From assembly GCA_017303615.1 (NCBI GenBank), contig JAFLCK010000009.1, forward strand, positions 62,001 to 126,000: 64,000 bases of DNA, written 5' to 3'. The position numbers were made by a program, and so were the translations under genes. Source of the DNA: Obscuribacter phosphatis_A (GTDB taxonomy: Bacteria > Cyanobacteriota > Vampirovibrionia > Obscuribacterales > Obscuribacteraceae). Each line of letters starts with the position of its first letter. The stretch's first letter is position 1. Below, one piece after another: positions 23,909 to 32,107 of this stretch. Below the pieces are notes generated by a model that saw only the letters and a list, made by a program, of their open reading frames with translations, was not told where the DNA came from and did no database searches.

Positions 23909-24499
23909 TCAAGAGTTTCCCGACGCTTTATCCGAACCAATTGCAATTATCGCTTCTATAGAGCGCAGGTTATCGTGAGCGCGCGCTACGCCTGAATGAA
24001 CAGCTTGTTCGTACCAATAGCGCGCCAGAGTCAGGTCGATAGGCACACCCCGCCCATGCTCATAGATAGCTCCCATATCGTACTGCGCCCGACCGGAACC
24101 AGCTTGAGCAGCTCGCTCGTACCATACTCTGGCACTCTCTATATCTTGCTCACCAAGAAAACCGCGATCATAAATGTAGGCGATATTGAACATGGCGTCA
24201 AAATCACCAGCAGCGGCAGCCTCTTCAAAAAGAACAAGGGCCTTGCGATAGTCTTTTGGTACCGCCAAGCCGCTCAAATAAAGAGAGCCTAAATTGTACT
24301 TAGCCCGGTTGGAACCAGCCTTACAAGCTACTACATACAGTTGCACAGCCTCTGCAAATTGAGCTTGCCGTCTCTCTTTGAAGATCTGATGAGCCCTATC
24401 GACCATAGCCGCAATCTCTGCTGCGTCCGCACAAGAGCCATTTTGGCTTAGAGTATTTTGGTCTTCAGGCTCGGGCATAATCTCTCGAAGAAAGGGCAT
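23909..24499 (-). CDS. Sel1-repeat protein
   Basis: A 196-residue protein with no signal peptide, built mainly of Sel1 repeats. They are AVQLYVVACKAGSNRAKYNLGSLYLSG, ALVLFEEAAAAGDFDAMFNIAYIYDRG, ARVWYERAAQAGSGRAQYDMGAIYEHGRG and ARYWYEQAVHSGVARAHDNL. It is a scaffold-type solenoid, here likely cytosolic. ATG 24499 is used; ATG 24478 is a possible internal start. It reads in the same direction as the 22127-23866 gene, 36 bases upstream. Confidence 0.85.
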   Translation of the reverse strand: MPFLREIMPEPEDQNTLSQNGSCADAAEIAAMVDRAHQIFKERRQAQFAEAVQLYVVACKAGSNRAKYNLGSLYLSGLAVPKDYRKALVLFEEAAAAGDFDAMFNIAYIYDRGFLGEQDIESARVWYERAAQAGSGRAQYDMGAIYEHGRGVPIDLTLARYWYEQAVHSGVARAHDNLRSIEAIIAIGSDKASGNS

Positions 24500-24601
24500 A
24501 GAAATGAAGTTCTCTAAATTCTAGGGTAAATACCAGGGTTGGTCGATAGAGTCGATGCTTAAATCAATTATGTTCGGCTTCAAGAAAGAAATAGCCATAT
24601 T

Positions 24602-26365
24602 ATGAAACCAAGAAAAGCGCTGCCTCTCGCCCTTTCTTTCCTTATGCTTGCGGCAATCGGCGGTGCAGTCTGCCCGACCCTGGCAGCAGGCTCGACGGCC
24701 GGGCAAGAAAGCACGCCGGTCAGTCGTCTGCCGGTAAAAGAAGTAACCATCTTCAAGGACGGCCACGCACTTGTCATCCAAGAGGGTGATCTACCCCTCA
24801 ATGACAATGGCGAGCTTTTGCTTGACAGCTTACCTTCCCCCGTTCTCGGCACCTTCTTTCCATACAGCGGCGACCAAACCAAGAAACTGGTCAGCGCCGT
24901 GGCCGGTAAAAGAAAAATCACAAAAAAACCAACCGCTCTTTCATTGAGCGAACTTATTGAAGGCAATAAAGGCGCTCGCGTGCATGTGGAGGAATTGGTA
25001 GGGAGCGGTGAAGCCGCAAAACTGCTTGGCTATGATGCAGAAATTATTGGTTTTCCTGAACGCAGCGCCGAAGAACTGGCCTCAGCCAACCCTGCTGTCA
25101 GCGCCGCACTCACCTTGCCTCAGAGAAGCGATCTGGTCGAACTAAAAACAGAGAGCGGCTTTAACTTTGTGCCGGTTGAACGTATTCAAACACTGACCTT
25201 TAAGGGTGACTATCAAAGGCGAACCAAGCAAGAAGATTTGAGAGATATACTCAGCCTTAAGTTTGACGCTAGAGGCAGCAACAAAATAGGTATGATGTAC
25301 CTGCAAAAGGGCTTACGCTGGATACCGAGCTATAAAGTAACTGTTGATGGAAACGGTCATGCCAAAGTCAAACTGCAAGCCACCCTGGTCAATGACCTTA
25401 TCGATCTGGAAGACGTAAGCGCCAATCTTGTGGTGGGGGTTCCCTCTTTTGCCTTTAAAGAAGATACCGATCCAATTTCGCTCAGTCAAACCCTTGCTAG
25501 AGTAGCAAGCAACATAGGCAATCAGTCCCGACTCGGTTACTTAAGCAACGCCATTATGACGCAACAAGCATACGGCGCAGCAGAATCGGACGCACAAGCG
25601 CCTTCTCAGGCACCAATCGTTACCGGAGAGGGCAAGAACGAAGATCTTTTTGTCTTCAATGTCAAACACCTGAGTCTCAAGAAAGGCGAAAGAGCCGTCT
25701 TGCCGGTCGCTGAATATCAAGTAGAGTACAAAGACCTTTACAGCGTAGAGATTCCGGTCATGCCACCACCTGAGGTGCAAAATAATAGAGGCGGAGAGCA
25801 GATTCTGGCAAAGCTGGAAGAAGCACTGAAGGTGATGCACAAAATCAGGCTGAAGAACACAGCCAAGCAGCCTTTTACGACTGCCCCGGCCCTTATTTGC
25901 TTAGAGAACGGCGACAAGCAAGAAGTATTAGCCCAGAGCCTAATGACATATACTTCAGCCGGCGCCTCCAGCGAGATGGATCTGACTAATGCAGTCGATA
26001 TCAAGGTCAGCAAGAACGAGAGAGAAACCAGCCGCACCCCCGATGCAGTCACCTGGCAAGACGATAAATTTGCCCGCATCAATATGGAAGGAGAACTGAC
26101 TTTCACCAACTATTCAGGCAAAACAATCAATCTGGAATTCAATCGTAAAGTTCTGGGCAAACTTGATAAAGTCTCGGACGCCGGTCGAATTGAAATGCTC
26201 AATCCTATCGATGAATGGTCGAAGATCGACTGGCATGGCTATTTCACTCTGCCGCATTGGTGGCTGAATATAAACGGCATAGGCAAATTCACCGGCGCAC
26301 CGGAGATGAAGCCCGGCGAAACCCGTAAGGTCAATTACGCCTGGCACTACTTCTGGCGACGCTGA
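24602..26365 (+). CDS. DUF4139-domain secreted protein
   Basis: A 587-residue protein with a signal peptide (PLALSFLMLAAIGGAVCPTLAAG). The N-terminal segment (VKEVTIFKDGHALVIQEGDLPL...LLDSLPSPVLGTFF) and the later GLRWIPSYKVTV...KVKLQATLVNDLIDLEDVSANLVVGVPSF are typical of DUF4139 proteins. These form beta-sandwiches and often occur in outer-envelope or mucoidy-related loci. The C-terminal part (LTFTNYSGKTINLEFNRKV) is also beta-rich. Function is undefined for the family. A tiny 11-codon frame (24570-24605) overlaps the start as ATGA and may be chance. Confidence 0.85.
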   Translation: MKPRKALPLALSFLMLAAIGGAVCPTLAAGSTAGQESTPVSRLPVKEVTIFKDGHALVIQEGDLPLNDNGELLLDSLPSPVLGTFFPYSGDQTKKLVSAVAGKRKITKKPTALSLSELIEGNKGARVHVEELVGSGEAAKLLGYDAEIIGFPERSAEELASANPAVSAALTLPQRSDLVELKTESGFNFVPVERIQTLTFKGDYQRRTKQEDLRDILSLKFDARGSNKIGMMYLQKGLRWIPSYKVTVDGNGHAKVKLQATLVNDLIDLEDVSANLVVGVPSFAFKEDTDPISLSQTLARVASNIGNQSRLGYLSNAIMTQQAYGAAESDAQAPSQAPIVTGEGKNEDLFVFNVKHLSLKKGERAVLPVAEYQVEYKDLYSVEIPVMPPPEVQNNRGGEQILAKLEEALKVMHKIRLKNTAKQPFTTAPALICLENGDKQEVLAQSLMTYTSAGASSEMDLTNAVDIKVSKNERETSRTPDAVTWQDDKFARINMEGELTFTNYSGKTINLEFNRKVLGKLDKVSDAGRIEMLNPIDEWSKIDWHGYFTLPHWWLNINGIGKFTGAPEMKPGETRKVNYAWHYFWRR

Positions 26366-26385
26366 TGGCGCGCATGACAAATAAA

Positions 26386-26407
26386 AAGAGCCCCGCTTGG
26401 GGCTCTT
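26386..26407 (-). terminator. Rho-independent terminator (9-bp stem)
   Basis: AAGAGCCCC-GCTT-GGGGCTCTT between convergent genes. On the minus strand it is followed by TTTTATTT, a good U-tract, so it mainly ends the 26427-26912 transcript. It may also serve the plus-strand DUF4139 gene, with a weaker tail. Confidence 0.85.
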
Positions 26408-26426
26408 CTAACTTATGTTGAACCGA

Positions 26427-26912
26427 CTAATAGGGCGGCATCATGGCCGGACATACATTAGCCTTACCGAGCAATTCGTTATAAACGGCAGCAAAATTAG
26501 CCCCCAAGGAGCCACCAGGCACCGAACATTTCTCTCTTTCGATAGCTAAGGCGGAGGGATCGCTCCAGGTATCGAAAGGGAAACCTTCCGACTTTGCCCT
26601 TCTAAACCAAATTTCGACAACATCGTGTTTATAGACTAACACCGCCGGTAGTGGCTGTTCATCGTCACACTGTTTCTGCAGACCCATAAGCACCGAGCGA
26701 GGCAATTTGACATTCATACCGCCCGGATAGACTTTGATCTCATGTTCACGAACGGCCTCGATAACTTCACTGGTCAGCTTGTGCACTGCCACAAGCGAAC
26801 CATTTTCTTGCTTGCACCAGGGCAAGGTCTTGAGATAGTCAAGGAAAGCCAGTCCGAAACTCTCGCTCGGGGCGTTGGGGGCTACTGCATCTGATGCGCC
26901 TGGCTCTGTCAT
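26427..26912 (-). CDS. Hypothetical protein
   Basis: A 161-residue soluble protein without TM segments or signal peptide. ATG 26912 has GGAG 6 bases upstream. It is mixed alpha/beta (LVAVHKLTSEVIEAVREHEIKVYPGGMNVKLP, AVLVYKHDVVEIWFRRA), with Cys at CKQE, QCDD, EKCS and NVCP. No family is recognised. It is monocistronic, ending at a strong terminator. Confidence 0.6.
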   Translation of the reverse strand: MTEPGASDAVAPNAPSESFGLAFLDYLKTLPWCKQENGSLVAVHKLTSEVIEAVREHEIKVYPGGMNVKLPRSVLMGLQKQCDDEQPLPAVLVYKHDVVEIWFRRAKSEGFPFDTWSDPSALAIEREKCSVPGGSLGANFAAVYNELLGKANVCPAMMPPY

Positions 26913-27173
26913 AGCTCACTCCATGGTACTGACTCTCACAATCCTACAGTGTATTAAGAGCGGCGCATTAGAACAAGCCGTTGAAAACCCAACCCACGAA
27001 ATTAGGCAAGCATTGTTAACACTCCTTAATATTCAAAGATGTTTTGCTCTTTGTTTTAGAACCGGCTCCTACTATTGACGCTTAGTCTTCTATTTCGAAG
27101 CTATCGACGCGATCAGAAGTGTCAAGGACTTTACAAACCAAGACCCAATAAAAAGACCCAATAAGAGGATGCA

Positions 27174-27833
27174 ATGCTCGCATTTCAAAGCATAGCCAGA
27201 CAGACCAGATTGCCCTTTCAGTCGACTTCACTAGCCTTACTTATGACTCTTATCGGGTCAGCCTTTATTCCAGCTCTGGGCGAAGCTGATAAAGACCGCC
27301 TGGTGGTAATGCCTTTCGGTGGACCAAAGACCACTGCTATAGATGCAGACATACTTTGGAAAGCAAAAACCGGTATGACCGACCCGACAAAAGCAGAACT
27401 AGCCTCGATACCCCGAAACTTATCAGACATACTCAACGAAAAACTAGCCGAGAAGCTTGGCAAGTCGGTGGTTAGCAGCAAAGAACTGAAACAGACCCTA
27501 GACGACATAGGTTTATCAGCCGCTGCCGACAAAAGCAGTCGACAAGCTGAACTGGCCAAGCGCCTATCGGCAGGCTATACCATAGAAGGAGATGTGGACC
27601 GGCTCGAATTCGACGGAAACACTGTATTGAGTGACAAATACGTAGTTATTGTTTCTGCCAGACTAGTGAAGGACGGTAGTACAAGCCCGGTTTGGAAAGC
27701 CTCAGCCAAGCGCTTCTACAAAAAAGTGAAGGCAGCCAAGGGCAGAGCGGTATCAAATGTCTTTATTGAAGAACAATTGCCCGAAATTGCCGAAAGTCTG
27801 GCGGACGAAATAGCTAAAGCACTGGGCCGCTAA
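27174..27833 (+). CDS. Periplasmic CsgG/TolB-N-like protein
   Basis: A 219-residue protein with a signal peptide (STSLALLMTLIGSAFIPALGEA). The fold pattern is LVVMPFGG, then a helix with LSDILNEKLAEKLGKSVVSSKELKQTL, then AKRLSAGYTIEGDVDRLEFDG...YVVIVSARLVKDG. This resembles the shared fold of CsgG, LpoB and TolB N-terminal domains: a conserved strand, a helix and the 'A-x-YTIEG-x-V' strand. It lacks a lipobox. GAGG lies 5 bases before ATG. Role unknown; likely an envelope accessory. Family placement is by pattern only. Confidence 0.6.
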   Translation: MLAFQSIARQTRLPFQSTSLALLMTLIGSAFIPALGEADKDRLVVMPFGGPKTTAIDADILWKAKTGMTDPTKAELASIPRNLSDILNEKLAEKLGKSVVSSKELKQTLDDIGLSAAADKSSRQAELAKRLSAGYTIEGDVDRLEFDGNTVLSDKYVVIVSARLVKDGSTSPVWKASAKRFYKKVKAAKGRAVSNVFIEEQLPEIAESLADEIAKALGR

Positions 27834-27939
27834 GAAAGCCGCCCCAGCAAAATTAAATGTCAAGCTCCCACAAGAGCCTGCTAAGCGTTTATATTCTCTT
27901 CAGTGTGGAACATGATTATTGATTCGGGGATAACCCCAC

Positions 27940-30105
27940 TTGTCAGCATCCGCTACTTTAGTGCATGAAGTAAACTTCTCTTTTCGCCCTGAAAGCTTTG
28001 AAATGGAAAACAATCAAGAAGGTCAAAAAACTCCCACAGCTTATCTGGTCGACCTGGTGTCAAACCGCAAGATTCCAGTCGCCACGCCCAGATGCAGGGT
28101 AGGACGCGATGACTTGAACGACATCGTCATCAGCGGCGATCAGTCGATATCGCGCTTCCACTTTATTATCAGCTACGAGAACGACGAATTCACAGTACAA
28201 GACGCAAAAAGCAGACACGGTACTTTTCTCAACGGCAACCAGCTCACTTCACCCGAAACTATCAAAGACGGCGACGTCTTAAAGGTCGGGGTTTCATTGT
28301 TTTGGTTTGTCGTGGAGCAGGCGGACAAGGCGGCAGGCGACGGCGGCGAGCCTTCCAACAAAGCTATCGAAGGACAAGGCGAGAGTCCGATAGAAATAAA
28401 AGAAGCGAAAGATTTGGAAGGTCCCACACCTGGAGCCAAAGACCATACCCAGGAGATGGCAAAACCAGATGCCAGCCTGATCGAAAAGTTAGAACAAGCC
28501 GCTAATTCAATTCAAATTCAAGAAGAGAAGAAAGAGGAAGAGAAACCGAAAGCCAAAGCTTCGCTAGCATCTCTGCTCTCACCTTTGGCTGATGGTGGAG
28601 ACAAAGAAGATTCCAAAGACAGTGCTAAAGAAGATTCGAAAGAAGATGATGTCAAAGCGAAACTAGCAGCGAAAGACAAAGAGCTTCTCAAAGAAATCGA
28701 AGCAGCAGCTGAGTCGGCGGCGGAAGAAGCCACCACCGGCGATGCAGCAGCAAAGAAACCGGACAAGTTTCCCGAGCGTATACTCAACAAGCCGAGTGAT
28801 ACAGTCACTATAGAAGCGCTGCCCATGCCCGGCACTCTGCAAGAGAAGCCAGCACAGCCGCCGGAAGGCTCTGATGCTGGTAAAGACGAGGATAAGGACG
28901 GGGCAGAAAGCAAATCGGAGGCTAAACCAGCCGAATCAGTTGAACCGGCAGAAAAAGTAATCGAACCGCCGAAGTTAGCCTTGGGCAATTTGCTCGCCCA
29001 GTCTGAAAGTAAGCGGGAAGAAGAAGAAAGAGAAAGAGAAGAAGAAGAAGCGAAACGTAGAGCCGAAGAAGAAGCCGAAGCAAAAGGGCAAGAGGCAGAA
29101 TCGGAAGCCAAAGACAACAACGGTAAACATGACACGTCCGTTGAGCTTCCGAAAGTTGAGTCTCAGGTGGAACAAGCCAAAGAGAGCGAGGAGGAAGAGG
29201 CTCCAGCGGCAGAGACCACTATCGATGCTTCTGAAGTACAAAAACAGTCTCAAACCGGTGAAATTAAACTTAAAGCTGAAGGCGGCGAAAGTTCCGCCCC
29301 AGCAGAAGCCGGGCCGATAGCGGCTGCAGAAGAGGTGAAAGAGATAACTCCAGAACCTCAGGTATCCGTGCCTGTAGAGGCAAATCAAGACAAATTGTTA
29401 ACAGCGGGGGCGAGTTCAGTGCCGGATTGGTGTAAACGTTATTTTTCTGATGAAATTGGAAAGCTCAATACAGAGCTTGACGAACTCAACGAGCAAGTAA
29501 AACAAGCCCAGCAAAAAATCAGGGATGTAGAGACTAGGGTAGCCCTGACCAAGGGCATTCGTAACACCCTACTCACCACCACTGGTGACGAACTGGTGGA
29601 AGCTTGCGGCAAGGTGATGGGTCTGATTGGTTGGAAAGTGACCATCGCCGCCGATGATAAGAACGAATTGAGACTGGAATCGGACGACAAACAAGTTTCA
29701 ATTGCCCGAGTTATTTGGACGACCACTCAAGCAGAGCGTTCGCACCTCGGTCAACTTTCCATCTCGCAAACTCGCTATTGGTGCGAAAAAGGCACCGAGC
29801 CTAAAGGCATTCTGATTGTCAGCAAGATAGGCGATGGCCCACCCCAAGTTGGTGGAGACAGCGCCGAAGATGTAGAGTTGCAAGAATATGCTTCTAAAAA
29901 GAATGTCTGCCTGATGACCACCCTGCAATTGCTTTCGCTCTATAAAGAAGTGGCTCTCGGCGAAGGCAAGGCGGAAGCCTTGAGAGAGGCTGTAATTCGA
30001 GGCAGCGGCTGGTTGAACGGCTACAACCTGGAACCTGGCAAGACCGAACCGAGCGACAAAGAAGAAGGCGTAAACAAGCTCAGTTCGCTTCTTTCCGCCA
30101 CATAG
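27940..30105 (+). CDS. FHA protein with acidic linker, coiled coil and restriction-endonuclease-like C-terminus
   Basis: About 721 residues from TTG 27940; ATG 28003 (MENNQEGQ) is an equally likely start. The N-terminal FHA domain has CRVGRDDLNDIVISGDQSISRFH and DAKSRHGTFLNGNQL, a phosphothreonine-binding fold. A ~350-residue Glu/Lys/Ala-rich linker follows, then a coiled coil (LNTELDELNEQVKQAQQKIRDVETRV). The C-terminal ~150 residues (GDELVEACGKVMGLIGWKVTIAADD...PKGILIVSKIGDGPP...CLMTTLQLLSLYKEV) look like a PD-(D/E)XK-type fold without a clear catalytic E-x-K. It could be the reader of the Ser/Thr kinase encoded at 45-47 kb. It ends at a strong bidirectional terminator. Confidence 0.8.
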   Translation: MSASATLVHEVNFSFRPESFEMENNQEGQKTPTAYLVDLVSNRKIPVATPRCRVGRDDLNDIVISGDQSISRFHFIISYENDEFTVQDAKSRHGTFLNGNQLTSPETIKDGDVLKVGVSLFWFVVEQADKAAGDGGEPSNKAIEGQGESPIEIKEAKDLEGPTPGAKDHTQEMAKPDASLIEKLEQAANSIQIQEEKKEEEKPKAKASLASLLSPLADGGDKEDSKDSAKEDSKEDDVKAKLAAKDKELLKEIEAAAESAAEEATTGDAAAKKPDKFPERILNKPSDTVTIEALPMPGTLQEKPAQPPEGSDAGKDEDKDGAESKSEAKPAESVEPAEKVIEPPKLALGNLLAQSESKREEEEREREEEEAKRRAEEEAEAKGQEAESEAKDNNGKHDTSVELPKVESQVEQAKESEEEEAPAAETTIDASEVQKQSQTGEIKLKAEGGESSAPAEAGPIAAAEEVKEITPEPQVSVPVEANQDKLLTAGASSVPDWCKRYFSDEIGKLNTELDELNEQVKQAQQKIRDVETRVALTKGIRNTLLTTTGDELVEACGKVMGLIGWKVTIAADDKNELRLESDDKQVSIARVIWTTTQAERSHLGQLSISQTRYWCEKGTEPKGILIVSKIGDGPPQVGGDSAEDVELQEYASKKNVCLMTTLQLLSLYKEVALGEGKAEALREAVIRGSGWLNGYNLEPGKTEPSDKEEGVNKLSSLLSAT

Positions 30106-30120
30106 CTAGCAGTAGTTAAA

Positions 30121-30160
30121 GTAAAAGAAAAGACCGGCGGCTGCCGGTCTTTTCTTTTAC
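30121..30160. terminator. Bidirectional terminator with 18-bp perfect stem
   Basis: The left arm (30121-30138, GTAAAAGAAAAGACCGGC) is fully complementary to 30143-30160 with the loop GGCT. The A/T-rich outer stem supplies a U-tract in both directions. It separates the convergent FHA gene and the GT-C-like operon. Confidence 0.93.
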
Positions 30161-30184
30161 TGATCTTTTCTTTTGCTTGTCTTA

Positions 30185-32107
30185 CTATTTTTTCTCTTTC
30201 AACTTGAATAGCTCTTGTTCGAGTTCGCCTTTCTCAAGATTAAGCTTAAAGAGACGATCGTTCAATTCATAGATCTCTTTCTGCATCTCGGCCTCGCGGT
30301 CTAAAGAGCGATCGGACAAACGGCGCAAGAGCCCTGCCTTGGCACGCTTCACCCAATCATTAACCACTTCGACAGGCAGCTGATACTTAGCAGCCGCCTG
30401 TTCAGCGGTCAATTCTTTACGCAGAACCGACATAGCAATTTCAGCGCGGCGCCAGACACCGAAAGCAGCATAGTTGAACTTCCCACCGGTCAATCTATAG
30501 ATACGCGTCGAGTCTACAGTGCCAATCTCGGTATAGTTACCAAGAAAACGCTCGACAAAATGATGCTCCTGCAAAGCGTCTCTTACTGGAAAGTCCTGCA
30601 AATAGACCAAGTTCGGACGATTCTTTAGTATATCTTCGCCAAGATTATCCACCACCTGCTTTTCGATGGCGGCAAACTTATCTTTCAGCTTGGGATTGAC
30701 CTCTACCGCCGAACGAATCATAGTAATCATGAAATATAGATAGCGAGAGCCTGGGGCGCGCCCGGACTGCAACTGGGCCGGATAGCCAGGTCTAATACCC
30801 GAGCCGATATGAACAATCTTTTCGTCCGGTTGACTGTTCTCAATCATGCTAAAGAAAGTCTCGTCAAAATCGTTGCGCGGTGAGAAACCGCTATACCCGA
30901 GCCCTTCCAAATTTATATCAAAGCGATCAGGCGGCACGATTCTATATTCTTCGAGACAAAGATTGGCATAATGAGCGGTGCCGCCGAAAACAGCCAGCGC
31001 CGCTAAAAGTGAAAAGCCCTTCCACATCTGAAAAGCTCTAAGCAAGGGGACTGAACAGATCAAACCGGCTTCGTAAGCCAAAAGCACCTGGGCAAACAAG
31101 GCCATCGGCAAAAGTCTATAAGTCCAAGCTTGGGCACCTTGAATATAGACCACCATGGCCCCCAAACAAATAAAGATAAGGGGAGAAAGCCAGGCCCCAG
31201 CCCGGCTGCGACCGAGCGAGGTGGGCAAAATCAGAAAGGCGATGGTTAAGGAACCGACCAGTTGCAGGAAAGGTCGAATGAAATAGTCATAGCTACAAAG
31301 CATGTGCGGAAAGCACTTACTGCTCCAAATGGTGCCGTATTGATAGATAGGCAGGGCTTGCTCAAAGAGAACTTTGAGAGCTTCTTTAGGCAGACGCAAA
31401 AAAAATAAGATATAGCCTAAGGGAGCGACCAAAAGACTGAGAGTTTCAAAAGAGATGAGAGCCCGCCAATTGCGGGAAGAGAGAAGGAAGCCCAGTTCGG
31501 CGCAGAAAGCTAAAAAGAAGAACTGAGGCTTTAGAGATAAGAGCAAGCCGCAAAAGAAGCCAATCGGTATAGAGAACCAGTTTGACGGTCTAGTGCCGAA
31601 ATGTCGAATACCTCTAAGCAAGAAATAAGGCATAAAGAAGAAAGTGAATAGATGCTCTCTCTGCCCCATGTCGTTTTCCATTAAGGTGGTGAAATAAGCA
31701 TAGGCAAAGAGAAAAGGCAAGAAAGGAAGAACCGGCACCGACTTGCGATAGACATAAAGCAGGGCGGCCATGACCAAAATCGAAATAGCATGCAAGGCTT
31801 CGACCACCAATGCCAGCGCAAGTGGCGGCGGCAAATGGAAAAGACGCGCCACCATTATCGGTACCACGTTCAAATACATAATCAAGGGCGGATTAAAGTC
31901 AAAGAAATCGCGATAAGGAATCTTTCCAGCCAAAATAAGCTCGGCCATTGCTAGATAGACCGACTGATCAGAACAAACAAAGAGCGGATGAGCCGTCCAA
32001 TAGAACACTCTCTGCAGAGCGAGCAAAAGGCAAGCAGAAAGAACCAAAACGTAGGCGGCTGTGACGATCCAATATTCCAAAGGCTTAGATTTGATAAAAC
32101 TATTCAT
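30185..32107 (-). CDS. GT-C-like polytopic membrane protein with C-terminal transposase-type HTH (type B)
   Basis: 640 residues. After TM1 an extracytoplasmic loop carries CSDQSVYLAMAELILAGKIPYRDFFDFNPP, as in GT-C glycosyltransferases (ArnT/PMT-like) where an early acidic residue is catalytic. About 11 TM helices follow, then a soluble domain with GSGIRPGYPAQLQSGRAPGS. Residues ~555-640 are a helix-turn-helix and coiled coil (AEIAMSVLRKELTAEQAAAKYQLPVEVVNDWVKR, then heptads to the end) resembling IS3-family OrfA. It overlaps the upstream type A gene by 4 bases. It likely transfers sugar from a lipid carrier; the role of the HTH is unknown. Confidence 0.75.
   Translation of the reverse strand: MNSFIKSKPLEYWIVTAAYVLVLSACLLLALQRVFYWTAHPLFVCSDQSVYLAMAELILAGKIPYRDFFDFNPPLIMYLNVVPIMVARLFHLPPPLALALVVEALHAISILVMAALLYVYRKSVPVLPFLPFLFAYAYFTTLMENDMGQREHLFTFFFMPYFLLRGIRHFGTRPSNWFSIPIGFFCGLLLSLKPQFFFLAFCAELGFLLSSRNWRALISFETLSLLVAPLGYILFFLRLPKEALKVLFEQALPIYQYGTIWSSKCFPHMLCSYDYFIRPFLQLVGSLTIAFLILPTSLGRSRAGAWLSPLIFICLGAMVVYIQGAQAWTYRLLPMALFAQVLLAYEAGLICSVPLLRAFQMWKGFSLLAALAVFGGTAHYANLCLEEYRIVPPDRFDINLEGLGYSGFSPRNDFDETFFSMIENSQPDEKIVHIGSGIRPGYPAQLQSGRAPGSRYLYFMITMIRSAVEVNPKLKDKFAAIEKQVVDNLGEDILKNRPNLVYLQDFPVRDALQEHHFVERFLGNYTEIGTVDSTRIYRLTGGKFNYAAFGVWRRAEIAMSVLRKELTAEQAAAKYQLPVEVVNDWVKRAKAGLLRRLSDRSLDREAEMQKEIYELNDRLFKLNLEKGELEQELFKLKEKK

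Noticed and set aside
24570..24605. 11-codon leader frame before the DUF4139 gene
   Set aside because: No Shine-Dalgarno and too short to separate from chance, though it overlaps the start as ATGA.
28518..29135. 205-residue Ser/Ala-rich frame opposite the FHA linker
   Set aside because: Low-complexity mirror of the Glu/Lys-rich linker on the plus strand.
30185..30440. Remnant of an IS3-family insertion (OrfA)
   Set aside because: No OrfB, inverted repeats or target duplication; the HTH is in frame with and co-conserved in two diverged paralogues.
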